From Cottoperca gobio (Eukaryota; Chordata; Actinopteri; Perciformes; Bovichtidae): a DNA stretch of 64,000 bases. Shown here in pieces: positions 41,812-54,038 of this stretch (its first letter is position 1; each line of letters begins with the position of its first letter). Both the position numbers and the translations under genes were made by a program. Below the pieces are notes generated by a model. It saw nothing but the letters and a program-made list of their open reading frames with translations. It was not told the origin of the DNA and made no database searches. The stretch lies in the NCBI RefSeq assembly GCF_900634415.1, contig NC_041370.1, forward strand, positions 15,488,835 through 15,552,834. The letters are read 5' to 3'.

Positions 41812-42759
41812 CACCCATCCATCATCCATCCATCCATCACCCCTCCACCATCCATCCATCTTTCCAGCCATCCATTCTTTCCATCCATCTTTCCTCCCTT
41901 CATCCTCGTTCCATCCATTCATCCATCCATCCATCTTTTTCCATCCATCCATCCATCTTTTTCCAACCACCATCCATTTTTACATCCATCCTCTTTTCCA
42001 TCCTCCATATTTTCATCCATATTTCCATCCATCCATCCATCCACCATCCTCTATCCATCCAGTCCATCCATCCAACAACAATCCATCCATCCATCATCAA
42101 TCTTTCCATCCATTCCATCCTTTCATCCCATCCATCCATCTTTTCCATCCATGACATCTTCCATATTTCCATCTTTCTTCCACCAACCATCCATTCATCT
42201 TTCATCCACCCATATTTCCAGCCATCCAACCACCAATCCATCCATCCATCCATCTTATAATCCATGCCATCCATCTTTCCATCCATCCATCTCTCCATCC
42301 ATCCATCCATCTTTCCAGCCATCCATCTTTCCATCCATCTTTTCCTCCCTTCATCCTTCCATCCACCCACCCACCATATATCCATCCATCCATCCATCTT
42401 TCCATCCATTCATCCAGCCATCCATCTTTCCATCCATCCATCTTTCCCTCCCTTCATCCTTCCATCCACCCACCCACCCACCCACCATCTTTCCATTCAT
42501 CCATCCATCTTTCCATCTTTCCATCCAATCATCTTTCCAGCCATCCATCTATCAATCCATCCAACCACCATCCATCCATCCATCTTTCTATCCATCCATC
42601 ATCCATCCTCCATCATCCATCATCCATCATCCATCATCCATCATCCATCATCCAGCATCCATCTTTCCATCCATTCATCCATCCATCCAAGCACCATCCA
42701 TCCATCCATCTTTATATCCATCCATCAATCCATCTTTCCATCCATCCATCCATCCATCT
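41812..42759. repeat. Degenerate (ATCC)n satellite-like array of about 950 bp
   Basis: Nearly the whole block is built from ATCC units, varied by TTTCC and CACC. There is higher-order order: the phrase CCAGCCATCCATC recurs near 42315, 42414 and 42538. The phrase CTCCCTTCATCCTTCC recurs near 42345 and 42448, so a unit of about 100 bp was amplified. A sub-block at about 42610-42655 is a heptamer array (ATCATCC)n. Because 4 and 3 are coprime, a TCCA array is open in every frame on both strands (Ser-Ile-His-Pro on one strand, Trp-Met-Asp-Gly on the other), which creates a 459-codon false frame. Confidence 0.95.
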
Positions 42760-43923
42760 GATCTACTTACTTCTCACATAATGGGACTGTTTCTTGCTAC
42801 ATCCATTACCCTTTGGGCATTTAGTGGGAACAGTTTAGTTCTCCTCCAGTGAATACAGTGACAGTTCTCTTTCACTATTCAGCAAAGCGTGGTCTCATGT
42901 CACTATTTGTGAACTCTGACTCAATGGACCTGACCTTGAAACACACCAACTTCAACATGTCACTGATGTAAAGGACGTCAATATTCAGCCTTCTCCAAGA
43001 CCGTAAATAATCAACATTCAGCTATTAATAGAACAATATTGTTGTATGGAGGTGAAATACAACATATGTTTAATTTAGGTTTAGTAATTTAGACATGTCT
43101 CATATTTTCCAGCCACATAGTCATCATGATGACTTGTTAGTGACAGTTATGTACACAGTATTAGCCTATGACTGTAAATATTATGTTTTGTTTTATTTTC
43201 TTATTATATCTTTTGTTCTATTTCTGTTTTACTACTTATTTGAACAGTCTATTTTTGTTGCTATACCTATTTCCCATCCTCTCGTGTTTGCTCACACGGA
43301 TCAATATTTGATTCCATCTTGTGTTACATTTTAAAGTTAATAGGAACACATTTTGTTTCAGTGTAAGGTATGTTCCTGATTGTATGTTTGGTGCTGAAAA
43401 TTAGAGCAAAATGTGCCAGAACACTCACAAAATGTAAAAAACTGAATGCCCTTTTAAAACTGAATAAAAGGAGATTTTATTCTATCCGTATAATAATGTT
43501 TATAATTTGTTGATACAGTGATAAGAGATATGACTACACAAGTTCTGCGGTAGATTCCATTTAAGATTAAGAGAAAATTCTGATTTTTTTTCATCTGATT
43601 TCACTCCATAACAAACCTCTTACAAAGTCAACATTGTTAACCCTCCATAAAAAAAACTCTTTCCAACGCATCCAGAAATGTCAATTAACAGCTCTGTCCT
43701 TCATTTGAATATTTCTGATTATTATGCAGCTCCTGCTCTTACATATTCAAAACGGGGTTCTCAATCCAATTAAATGGGCAATGTGCTGTAAAGGCGTGGG
43801 CAAACATGATTGAAGGCAGAGCTTAGGATGACAAACAAGAGCAATCTGAGGGAGATGGAAAACCGCTTGCTGCGAAGTTAATGGAAGACTCTGTGATGAT
43901 CACTGATGGAGCAATGGGTGGCG

Positions 43924-43924
<1 letters not shown>
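42760..43924. other. Non-coding spacer
   Basis: The block 43680-43870 is complex, repeat-free and AT-rich (TTTGAATATTTCTGATTATT, CCAATTAAATGGGC), as conserved non-coding elements often are. I cannot confirm this from one sequence. Confidence 0.3.

Positions 43925-43997
<73 letters not shown>
43925..43997. repeat. (TG)n microsatellite, about 36 units
   Basis: Perfect TG run. Confidence 0.95.
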
Positions 43998-44003
<6 letters not shown>

Positions 44004-44146
44004 CAAAGAGAGATAAAGAGACTAATGGGGAAGTGTGAGTATAGGGGAATAAAGCAGCAATATGTAATTCTGGGTATAGGTTAAGAAAAGGAAATAAGCC
44101 TGATATTTGTGCAGATGCATATGCTTGCAGAGGCACGTCCATGTGC

Positions 44147-44149
<3 letters not shown>

Positions 44150-44199
<50 letters not shown>

Positions 44200-44206
44200 T
44201 GTGCGT
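44150..44206. repeat. (TG)n microsatellite, about 28 units
   Basis: TG run with one TA and one CG interruption at its right end. Confidence 0.95.
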
Positions 44207-45385
44207 CAATCTGCCCTTTGCTTGTACAGCATTTGATGCCACTGCTCTGTGTGAGAAGGGAAAACTCACATGGACCTTATTTAATTTCAAATTTAGATAT
44301 GCAGCTACACAGAGAGGCAGGCAGTAATTTAAGTAATAACATTTTATTTATAACACACTTAACTAACAATTTAAAAGCAGGAACAAAAAAGCAATTAAAG
44401 TAACATCAGTATGTTATGTTATCCAGAGAATGTTATTTGGAGAGAATGTTTAATTGGCTTGTTAAAAAGAGCCAAGAGTCAGAGGTGCCTTTTAGTCCTG
44501 CACTCAATGCATTGTGTACATAAGAATGGGTAAGAAAACGATATGTATCCTGTAGAAATGTATCTCAAATAAGAGTTTATGCAATTATCTTTTCATGTCT
44601 ATAATTGTGTGTGCGCGCCTTCATCTGCCCTTGGTTCAAAACTCAATCAGTGTCTTTAAAATCCGTGCTCAGGAGCAGCCTGATGCTGTTCTGTCAGACT
44701 GTCTGTCTGATGAATGCCTCGGCGTCCCACCGGCTCGCTAAATATGCGCAGTGAAATGAGCTGAAACACGGGCCTTAATTAAAAAGTGGAGACCCACGAA
44801 GATGTGATTAAAGCAACGCTCAGCGGATTATAGTGACTAAAGCGTCTCCGAAGGCATACAGAAAGAGAAAGAGAGAGGGGGAATCAGGGACAGGAATGAG
44901 TGAGTGATTAAGGCGCCACTTTCTGTCTTCTTCCTTTCATATTTTCTCTTCCTTTACACCATCATGCACCATACAGAGCAAGTGCTTGTCTTTCCCTGAC
45001 ATTCACAGCTATGGGTTCAGGACTCATGTAAAGCAACTTTCTACAATACTGTACTATAAAAGAGATGTTGAACCTCTATATACATCTCACCTAACTATAT
45101 CCTAATCTCATGTAAGTATTGATGTTAGCACCAGATACACTCTGGTTTAGAAAAGGTTTATATTTTTTTCACTGTTCACTTCTACAGCGGTAAAATGTGT
45201 TTGTTTTTTACAGGGTGGACGTATAGTTACACACAGCTGTGTCATTAACAATGTATTATGTCCTTTTCATGTGAGATAACACTCAGACAGTAATGACTCA
45301 GGCCCTTTTATGGATGCTGCGTTGTTAAGCAGCCGTAATGATGCTCTTATTAATAATGTAAGCTTCTTTATAGACACATCCACAC
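44207..45385. other. Non-coding spacer with possible conserved segment
   Basis: No gene. The stretch 44640-44840 is of balanced composition, free of simple repeats and contains a TTAATTAAAAAG motif. It is a candidate regulatory element by texture only. Confidence 0.3.
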
Positions 45386-45553
45386 TTTTCTTCTCTTCTC
45401 TTCTCTTCTCTTCTCTTTTCTTTTCTTCTCTTCTCTTCTCTTCTCTTCTCTTCTCTTCTCTTTTCTTCTCTTCTCTTCTCTTCTCTTCTCTTTTCTTCTC
45501 TTCTCTTCTCTTTTCTTCTCTTCTCTTCTCTTTTCTTCTCTTCTCTTCTCTTC
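45386..45553. repeat. (TTCTC)n pentanucleotide microsatellite, about 33 units
   Basis: TTCTC repeated with sporadic TTTTC variants. It is pure pyrimidine on the + strand and pure purine on the minus strand. Confidence 0.95.
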
Positions 45554-48500
45554 ACTTTCTTCTTCGGATTAAGTACAGTGTGATATTTTACATCAGAGGG
45601 GATATAAAAAAGTACAGAAGAACATATGCTTTAATCTGTTTCATCTGATCTGCTTACATTTAAAATGCTTTGATTTGCTTGAATCTCTTTGACCTTTTAT
45701 AAAGATTTTAGGACTGTTTATTTTATGTAATGGTGGAAAAACCTTCACAAAACCAAAGTGCATGTAGTGCATGAGTAGTAGGAGTGCTGTATGAAACCAT
45801 TATCCATGGTTATCATGGCTCACAAATTAAGCAGATAAGATGATGAGTCACAAACTCTCCATTTTCCGACAAAGACGGAAATAAATGACATTTCTGAGGT
45901 AAAAGCAGAGGTAGGAGAGCAGCACATACCCAACTTTTTCCATCTCAAAATAGTACTTAAGGCTTATTTTTCTAATCAATTTTCTTCCTCTGCCGACATT
46001 TACAGGATGACCTGCAGTATGTATGCAAATATGCATTTGAATACTGAACAATATTCAAACATCAGGTTTCTTAGTGTATGGATGTCAGTTCCGATATTAA
46101 TCAAATCCTTTTGCATGCCATCAGCATGCTAAGTGGGGTAGTGTTAGATAACACAGAGATAGATAGACACTGCTTTCTGTAGATAATCTCTTTAACATCA
46201 GTATGATTAAAGGCTGCATCTCTTATCCATAAGATCCGTGATCCAGTAGCTCTTTTATTGAATATCTCCTGAATGAAATGGGAGTAGGAGGAAAAGTAGG
46301 TGTAGAGGATGGTAGTATATAAGAGATGAGAATACAGTAAATGAATGAATTCTGATTTATTAATAACCACTGCATTTTGTCTTCTCTTTCCCTATTTTTG
46401 ACAGGGAGGATGTAGAATTAAATGAGGGAAAGAGGTGAAAGATGACAAAACTAATAGAGGGGAAGAGTAAAGGAAGGAAGAAAGAGACAGATGGAGGGAT
46501 GAAAGAAAAAAAGAGAGTAACAGAGAACGTGAAAAAGACGGCATAGAGGAAAAGAAACAAGATGAAAAGGATGGACAAATTGATGCTGGTATCCAGACGA
46601 GTGATGATAATTGAGAAAAACAAAGTAGAGAAAGAGGAAGGGAGGAAAAGCAGGTTCAGAAACTAAGTAAACATGGAAGAAAATACAGGAAAAGGAAATA
46701 AGGAAACACAAATGGCAATCAGATTGGATGAATGAGTGGATGAGTTAAAGGCTATTTGCTCACCCATTAATTATCTTTTAGTGAGAGGCAAGTAAAGCAT
46801 CTTGTAGTCAGAAACGAAGCAATCTTAGCTGAGGCTATTTATGCAAGTCAATTTCAGTCTGTCAGAGGCTAAACAAGGCAAGTCAGGAAAGTGGTGTTAC
46901 GTGCTACACCATGATGATACAGCACAGCCTGATAACATACCCCCTGTCTCTTTTCATCTGCTTTTCCAACTCATCCACATCACTAACACGATCCCTCACA
47001 TGCACACATTACCTGCCTCCCAACCCCCCATATCTCCCACTGACACTGATTGATTAACAACCTCTGCAGGCCTTCCTCTGCCCCTCTCACCACCTCCTCC
47101 CCCCTCCACCCTGCCATTCTACACCCTGTCCATCTCTTTTTAATATTTACACATCAATTATGTTGCTCATCTGTGGATAAATCCCACTCAAACAGACAGC
47201 ATGTACTGGATGATGACTAGGACAACACCAGAGGTAAGACACGCGATGACTTGAGACAAACTCATAGCATGTGTGCATGTGTTGTTTGCATGTGAGATAC
47301 CTTAAAGCAGGGGATACACTACACGACCATCAGTGAAGTTCAAGTCAGCTGTAATATCACATATTTGCACTGAGTGGCCAGAACAGATTATCTGTATAAG
47401 TGAGGGTTAAAGTTTTATTGGCTCACAGTCTCGAGGTTATGAATCAAATGGCCATTGACACAAAAAGCTAAAACAAGATCCACAATTGCTAAACTGAGCT
47501 CTCTGAGAGGGAAGGACATTAATAATCCAGAAAGTGAAACAAGAAAAGAGTTTCTCCCCTCCCATGTTTGTTTTGGCTTGTTTCCCCCAATTTGCAATGA
47601 TATTATAATATCTTGATATCCATCTAAAAAAATACATATTATTTATTTATTCACTCCTTTTTACTTCTGTCAATGGGTCTGTTAGTAAACAGGAGTTCTC
47701 GAAAACTACATTACAGATATTATTACAAGACAGTTATGAAGCAATTTAGGCTTTGGCTTAAACAAATTTCTTTACAAAACCCACAATTTCATCATCAGTT
47801 GCAACCACATTTTGATTACATATTCAATGTAAGTCAATCCTGCAAAATATGATGCAATTTGGCCCTATAATTAGCCATACAATTAATGCAACCATAGTGG
47901 AGGTATGTGCTCCCTGAGTGCTCCCTGGTTAATTTATCTATCCATCTACTCCAGTTATGTATTCATTTGTTTTTCCATACATCTATTTCTACATAGCATT
48001 TAAAATGCAGTACCACACTAACAAGGCAGTAGTATTAAACCAGCATGCATTACTATTGAGGCTAACTGCTTTTATCCATTAATAGTGTACACAAGTTCAT
48101 AAACAAAGTTACTATAGTTAATTAGAGGAAGCATTACTTTTTCTCAGCATGTGCTCACACTCTGTATTTTCACTTGCTGTCAGCACTGCAGTACTGTAAC
48201 TTGCCTTAATAAAGCATGAATTCCATCATTAGACATATATAGTGGGCTGCTTGCCTGACGTGTCACCTGCACTGCTGTGAAAAAATCCAATATTGAAAAG
48301 GTCATGGTGCCATCGCTACTGAGCAAGTGAGAGTTTGCAGCTGTAATGCACAGACATAACTGTCACTGTCTGTCCTGGAAGCTGTCAGCGTGACACACTT
48401 TCTCTCTGCTCGTTCTCTCTTGACTTCAGCTGCAAGCGCTGTCTTCCCTGCACGTTTAATGGAGACAGTGGTTCATCACGCTAGCCATGCACCTTGGTAA

Positions 48501-48889
48501 ATACCAGACAAATGATAATCATAATATGAATTGTTGCTTTATGCTTCAACTGCAGGGAAATCAGAGATATCTTTGGTGCCCCAATTATAGTTTTTGGTCT
48601 GTATAAAGTGCTGCATCTTCTTGTTGACTGTTATAGTATAATTAAAGTATAAATAGAGTATAAATGATCACCCAATTCTGTGTTACATCTTCTTTGCTTA
48701 CATTATTTCTACTCACTTTCACCAGTTTTACTTTTTTTGGGGGGGAATTTATTCTCCAAAGACCTCATTTACATGAAATTACACCTAATGTTTGAGTAAA
48801 AACAAACAGCAGAAATTATGGATTATTTGACTATAGTGAACAGGAAAGTTAAGCTACAATTTTGTCATTTCTGGGAATCAAGAAAGTCA
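45554..48889. other. Long non-coding stretch
   Basis: No exon recognised. A purine-rich low-complexity block occupies about 46395-46690, and a C-rich patch lies near 47085-47110. Open frames over these blocks are compositional artefacts. Confidence 0.4.
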
Positions 48890-50671
48890 AAAACGACCTC
48901 ATGATACAGAGGGAAAGGAAAGGAGAGACCCTGCCCGGAGGAAGCCCGGGGCCCCCGTCTGGAACCATCCGGCACCTCAGGAGGGGGAAGCGGGGAACCA
49001 TCCAAGCTGTGTACAGCAATGGTGGGACACTGCTGACTTTGACTGAGAAGGTTACCGGGCGGTGGAAGGAGCACTTTTAGGAACTCCTGAATCCGATTAA
49101 CACGCCCTCTATGGTAGAGGCAGAGCTGGAAGCTGATGGGGGATCATCGTCAATTTCTCTGACGGAAGTCACTGAGGTAGTCAAACAACTCCACAGTGAC
49201 AAAGCCGCAGGGGTTGATGAGATCCGTACAGAAATGCTGAAGGCTTTGGGTGTTGAGGGGCTGTCTTAGTTGACACGCCTCGTCAACATTGCGTGGAAGT
49301 CTGGGACAGTGCCTAGGGGGTGGCAGACCGGGGTGGTGGTTCCCCTATTTAAAAAGGGGGACCAGAGAGTGTGTGCCAACTACAGGGGTATCACACTTCT
49401 CAGCCTCCCTGGTAAAGTCTACTCCAAGGTACTGGAAAGGAGGGTTCGGCCGGTAGTCGAACCTCTGATTGAAGAGGAACAATGCGGATTCCGTCCTGGT
49501 CGTTGAACAACGGACCAACTCTTCACTCTCGCAAGGATCCTGGAGGGGGCCAGGGAGTACGCCCATCCGGTCTACATGTGTTTTGTGGATCTGGAGAAGG
49601 CGTATGACCGGGTCCCCCGGGTGATACTGTGGGAGGTGCTGCGGGAGTATGGGGTGAGTGGGTCACTTCTGAGGGCCATCCAATTCCTGTACGGCCAAAG
49701 CGAGAGTTGTGTCCGGATAGTCGGTAGTAAATCGGACTCGTTCCCAGTGAATGTTGGCCTCCGCCAGGTCTGCACTTTATCACCAATCCTGTTTGTGATT
49801 TCACGGACAGGATATCGAGGCGTAGTTGTGGAGGAGAGGGGTTGCAGTTCGGTGGCCTGAGGATCTCATCGCTGCTCTTTGCAGATGATGTGGTCCTTAT
49901 GGCATCATCGTCTGTGACCTTCAACAGTCACTGGATCGGTTCGCAGCCGAGTGTGTAGCGGTTGGGATGAGGATCAGCACCTCAAAATCTGAGGCCATGG
50001 CTCTCAGCAGAAAACCGGTGGATTGCCTACTCCGAGTAGGGAATGAGCCCTTACCCCAAGTGAAGGAGTTCAAGTACCTCAGGGTCTTGTTCGCGAGTGA
50101 GGGGACGATGGAGCGAGAGATTGGCCGGAGAATCGGAGCAGCTGGGGCGGTACTGCAGTCTCTTTACCGCACCGTTGTGACGAAAAGAGAGCTGAGCCAG
50201 AAGGCAAAGCTTTCAATCTACCGGTCGATCTTCGTTCCTACCCTCACTTATGGTCATGAAGGCTGGGTCATGACCGAAAGAACGAGATCACGGGTACAAG
50301 CGGCCAAAATGGGTTTTCTCAGATGGGTGGCTGGTGTCTCCCTTAATGCAAGATAGGGTGAGAAGCTCAGCCATCCGTGAGAGACTCGGAGTAGAGCCGC
50401 TGCTCCTTTACGTTGAAAGGAGCCAGTTCAGGTGGTTCGGGCATCTAGTAAGGATGCCACCTGGGCGCCTCCCTAGGGAGGAGTTCCAGGCACGTCCAGC
50501 TGGGAGGAGACCCCGGGAAGACCCAGGACTCGATGGAGAGATTATATCTCCTCACTGGCCTGGGAACGCCTCAGGATCCCCCAGTTGGAGCTGAAGGATT
50601 TGGCCCGGAGAAGGGAAGTTTGGGGTTCCTTACTGGAACTGCTGCTGCCCCCACGACCCGACCCCGGATAA
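48890..50671 (+). pseudogene. Reverse transcriptase ORF remnant of the Rex3-type LINE
   Basis: This is the decayed coding part of the element. An intact protein would reverse-transcribe LINE RNA at a nicked target. Here the catalytic aspartates of motif A (codon at 49588-49590) and of FADD (49884-49889) are still encoded, but three stop codons and at least four frame changes separate the pieces. The motif B consensus GLRQGCPLSP has lost its second Gly and its Pro. The endonuclease domain that normally precedes the RT is absent, so no functional product is possible. Confidence 0.85.
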
Positions 50672-50692
50672 GACGATGGAAGGATGGAAGAG
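48890..50692 (+). mobile_element. Degenerate, internally deleted Rex3-type (RTE clade) LINE
   Basis: Conceptual translation gives a broken non-LTR reverse transcriptase. In order it has YRGITLLSLPGKVY (49381-49422), EEQCGFRPGR (about 49474-49503), motif A FVDLEKAYDRV (49582-49614), motif B GLRQ..TLSP (about 49756-49788), motif C FADD (49878-49889), then the connection and C-terminal tail ending with TAA at 50669-50671. Bases 49321-49340 equal the standard Rex3 PCR primer as I recall it, supporting Rex3. The copy is dead. In-frame stops occur at 49078, 49267 and 49504, and frame changes near 49800, 49915, 50345 and 50520. The apurinic-type endonuclease domain is missing. The 3' end passes into an imperfect GATGGAAGGATGG tail, as RTE elements end in short tandem repeats. 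Orientation is +. The 5' limit is uncertain. Confidence 0.85.
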
Positions 50693-51609
50693 AGTGTAGT
50701 TTCTGTAAATTTTACTTTTCATCAATCTAAGTGGTTTAAATGTCATCAATTTTGTAGCTTGTCAAAATTAAGAAACACATTAGGTATATCTTAAGTGATT
50801 GCTTTCAAATAAATGAATAATCGTAGAAACATTGGTTAACAAGAATAAATATCTTGCTTTGACTCTCCCCTCTGACCCCTGACCTTTAAAGGAAAATGTT
50901 TTCTGATTGTCTAATAATCTTGATTCTAGTGCAAATACAGTACATTCACCACTGTCAGTCGAGAACTGCACACCCTAAAGACAGATTTGTCTGCTTTTCC
51001 AGTAAAACATCTGCATTTCACATACACAATCCCACAATCCCTGTTTAATAAACCTTTCTCTGCTCATCAAGGAACACTATGAAGTTTAAAGCAGCGCACA
51101 ACTCAACCTGCTGGATTTGAACTCAGAATATATGCATGTTATGTTATTTCTCTCTTTTCACTTACGGTACATGTGCTCACACGCAGCACACACAATCTCC
51201 AGCTCAACTAATGTCCCATTGCTGATTACCTCTGAAGTCAGTCTGAAGGTGGAAGTATAATGATCATAAAAATGTCATCATGCAGCCGCTGCTGAGAGAG
51301 AGAAAGAGAGAATGCAGGGCTTTTCTTTTGGTAAAAGGCTTTTTCAAGGGTCATGCCAAGAATGAAAGACATGTGAAAGACAGACACAATTAATGTGCAT
51401 GCAATTGAGTGGCCTAATAGGCTTGGAGAGGTAGGTAGGATGTTGTTTTGTCTAAATATGAGAGATTGTGTGTGCAACAAGATCGAGACAGAGGAGGTGA
51501 GACAGCCTGACTAAAAATACTTAAAAGCAGGAAGTTAGCAGGGGCGTCAGCGCAGAGCACTGTGAGAACATCACAGCGAGGTGAAACCATCTGATGAGGT
51601 GTTTCACTC

Positions 51610-51611
<2 letters not shown>
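50693..51611. other. Non-coding spacer
   Basis: No gene or classified repeat seen. Confidence 0.4.

Positions 51612-51698
<87 letters not shown>
51612..51698. repeat. (CA)n microsatellite, about 43 units
   Basis: Perfect CA run. Confidence 0.95.
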
Positions 51699-51700
<2 letters not shown>

Positions 51701-52733
51701 TGTGTGACATTCTGTCAATTACTTTTTTTGTTTCATAATGGAAGCCTGTTTCCTCTCTTGCTGACACTGTGACCTTGTTAAAGCATGGTGGAGAGGATGA
51801 GATTGTTTTCACCCCCAGATGTTGTTAAAACTGGAAGTATCAAGTCGGTGTTTAAACAAGAGAAAATGCATGGATGTATGCATTTTGAAAATAACACCGA
51901 ATCGTGATACAGGCAGGTCGTTCATTTCACATAGATGCTTCCATGATAATACTGCAGGTATCTACAAATAACTTTTTTTCTTAAAGCATTAATGGGTAAT
52001 TATTCAGTAAATGTTCCTCTGGATTATGGTGTTTTTAAGAACTATACTGTGTGTTGGTTGCACTGTGAGAAAGTGCTTTCCTCTGGATTTCACACAGGTG
52101 TGTTGCTGCGTGGTGTTATTTACATGTTCAAAGCAATGACAACACGTAACACAATGTAGACACAACATGCCACAAATCTGGCTAACAATGTTATGTAACT
52201 TAGCATTAGAGTTCATTTAACATTGACAGAGGGCTGTGAACGCCATCTACAGTCATTTCATTTAGATTTTCGTGAGCAATTGTAGATGAGCACATCTGCC
52301 ATTAAACATTAAGCAATCATAATTGAGGCAAATAAAATAAAACATATGGCAACTTCCATAAATATACTGTATAAGACGGCGATAGTAGGAGATTTGATTT
52401 TCCTCGAGTTCAACGAGTTGAGGCGCAAATATGTGTACTGGGTTCTCCTTCTGTGCATTTTTTCCACCTCTAACCCAGCTTGCAGTCTGGTAGTAAAAAG
52501 AGAAACATAATCTTCTCCTATAAAAGGCCCTCTACTGGGAGAGCGAGGCCAGATGTGTTGCGCAATGTGATCAATCTGCGAGACTCATCTGGCTGATGAG
52601 GCTAAAATTACACGAGAGCAGCAAAAAAATCAGGTGTGGCAAATGATACCATGAAGTAAACTATTGAGGGTGCATTCAGAAGCCAACATTTAGTCTGTTT
52701 TAATCAATTCCTGGTTGCTCTGCTAGTGTTGAT
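51699..52733. other. Non-coding spacer
   Basis: No gene recognised. Confidence 0.4.
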
Positions 52734-52930
52734 TACATTACATTAATACATTACATGTCATTTAGTAGATGCTCTTATCTAGAGCGACTACAGGGCCAGT
52801 CCCCCTGGAGCAACTCAGGGTTAAGTAACTTGCTCAGGGGCACAATGGTGGCAGCCCTGTATTGAACTCACAACCATCTGGTGTTGTATTTGGAAGCCGT
52901 ACCACTAGACCACTAGGCCATCACCACCCC
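52734..52930 (-). mobile_element. tRNA-derived SINE with UnaL2-like 3' tail
   Basis: Read on the minus strand, the element opens with a tRNA-like head. A box TGGCCTAGTGG lies at 52910-52920, and a decayed B box GTGAGTTCAATAC at 52859-52871 (intact form GGTTCGAATCC-like). Then comes a core with TGAGCAAGTTACTTAACCC. The 3' end carries a stem-loop with arms 52771-52775 and 52781-52785 and loop AGATA, then TCTACTAAATG and ATGTAATGTA-type pentamer repeats. A stem with a GGATA loop followed by (TGTAA)n is the conserved tail of the eel LINE UnaL2 and its partner SINEs; here the first loop base is A. It is a V-SINE/UnaSINE-like copy and not a functional tRNA gene. The exact family is uncertain. Confidence 0.75.
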
Positions 52931-53987
52931 AATCTTGATCTATGTGTTTACATTTTCCTTTGCCAAATTTCTGACCAATAAGACTAAAATACATTTTGGG
53001 TCATGCTCCTTCATACACGCCCCCCAGCAAATTTCTGTTTCATTTAGTCTGCTTTCATTTGTGCACTGTGAAAATGAACTAGACTAAATAGGATACAAAA
53101 CAAAGTATTAATTTCACTAGGATTTGTACTAGCCAAATGGACTATGGCTTGTCAATGAGATGCTTTTTTAACTGAAATGTTAACTAATGGGTTTAACAAC
53201 TCAGATGCAAACTAAATGCTAACTAACTAAATATAATGTCCTTGCTATAATCTCTGTGTGAACACATGCTCAGCCAGCTATGACTTGAGATGAAGATGAA
53301 GGGGGCAAGAGTGAGGAATGACCAGGAGGAAAACAAGGATTGGAGATGAGGAGAGTGAAGAGCTTTCATGAGTAAAACTAGTTGTCTTTCCTTCATACAT
53401 CTCACTCTCCATCTTTCCATCTCTCTTATTTCACTCCAGCTGTCCCTCCTACCCTCCTTCATCCACATTTGGCTGGTGGTACTATAAATACATTGAGCTA
53501 GCTGTAAGATCAGAAATGAATTTATCTGACTGACGCGCTCTCCGCGACAATTTCCAGAGCAATATGTTACTGTTTGAAGTCTGAGGCGGTGCGAGGTGGT
53601 AGCTACCACAATCTTATCAAACCAGAGAGGGCTGGCTGGAGAATCTAAGCGCAGGCCTCCCCGCTCTGTTGGATATTATTCACTCTGATGGCTTCAAGAG
53701 CTTTATCAGCGTGCCAGAAATACTGAGAAACTGAGTAAAGCCTCTATCTGTGTCTGTCTCTGCATTTGCACTCAGACATTCTTACACTTAAACACATAAC
53801 TACACATGTTTGCATGTGTTGCCCTGTTAAAACTCAAACACTTAAATAGACTCAAAAGGTTCCACACACACACATATAGTGTAGTATGCGCTCGCTTGCC
53901 TGTTAAGCCTCCTATAACAGGCAGGCCTAGACAGAATTAGACCGGACAATCCCAGACACACTGCCTGTCAACCTCCTACAGCCACAG

Positions 53988-53988
<1 letters not shown>
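52931..53988. other. Non-coding spacer
   Basis: No gene seen; short CA patch near 53862-53872. Confidence 0.4.
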
Positions 53989-54035
<47 letters not shown>

Positions 54036-54038
54036 ACA

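Noticed and set aside
41900..42548. Minus-strand Trp-Met-Asp-Gly-rich open frames
   Set aside because: Complement of the same tetranucleotide array; not coding.
41473..42852. 459-codon open frame, the longest in the window, rich in Ser-Ile-His-Pro
   Set aside because: It is the translation of the (ATCC)n array. All frames on both strands are open there for arithmetic reasons, and the unique flanks show no domain, promoter or splice signal.
45310..45648. Open frames rich in Ser-Leu-Leu-Phe (+) or Glu-Lys-Arg (-)
   Set aside because: Translations of the TTCTC pentamer array.
52859..52920. tRNA-gene-like A and B boxes
   Set aside because: The boxes are degenerate and followed by a SINE core and LINE-type tail. 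There is no complete cloverleaf or anticodon arm, so it is a SINE head and not a tRNA gene.
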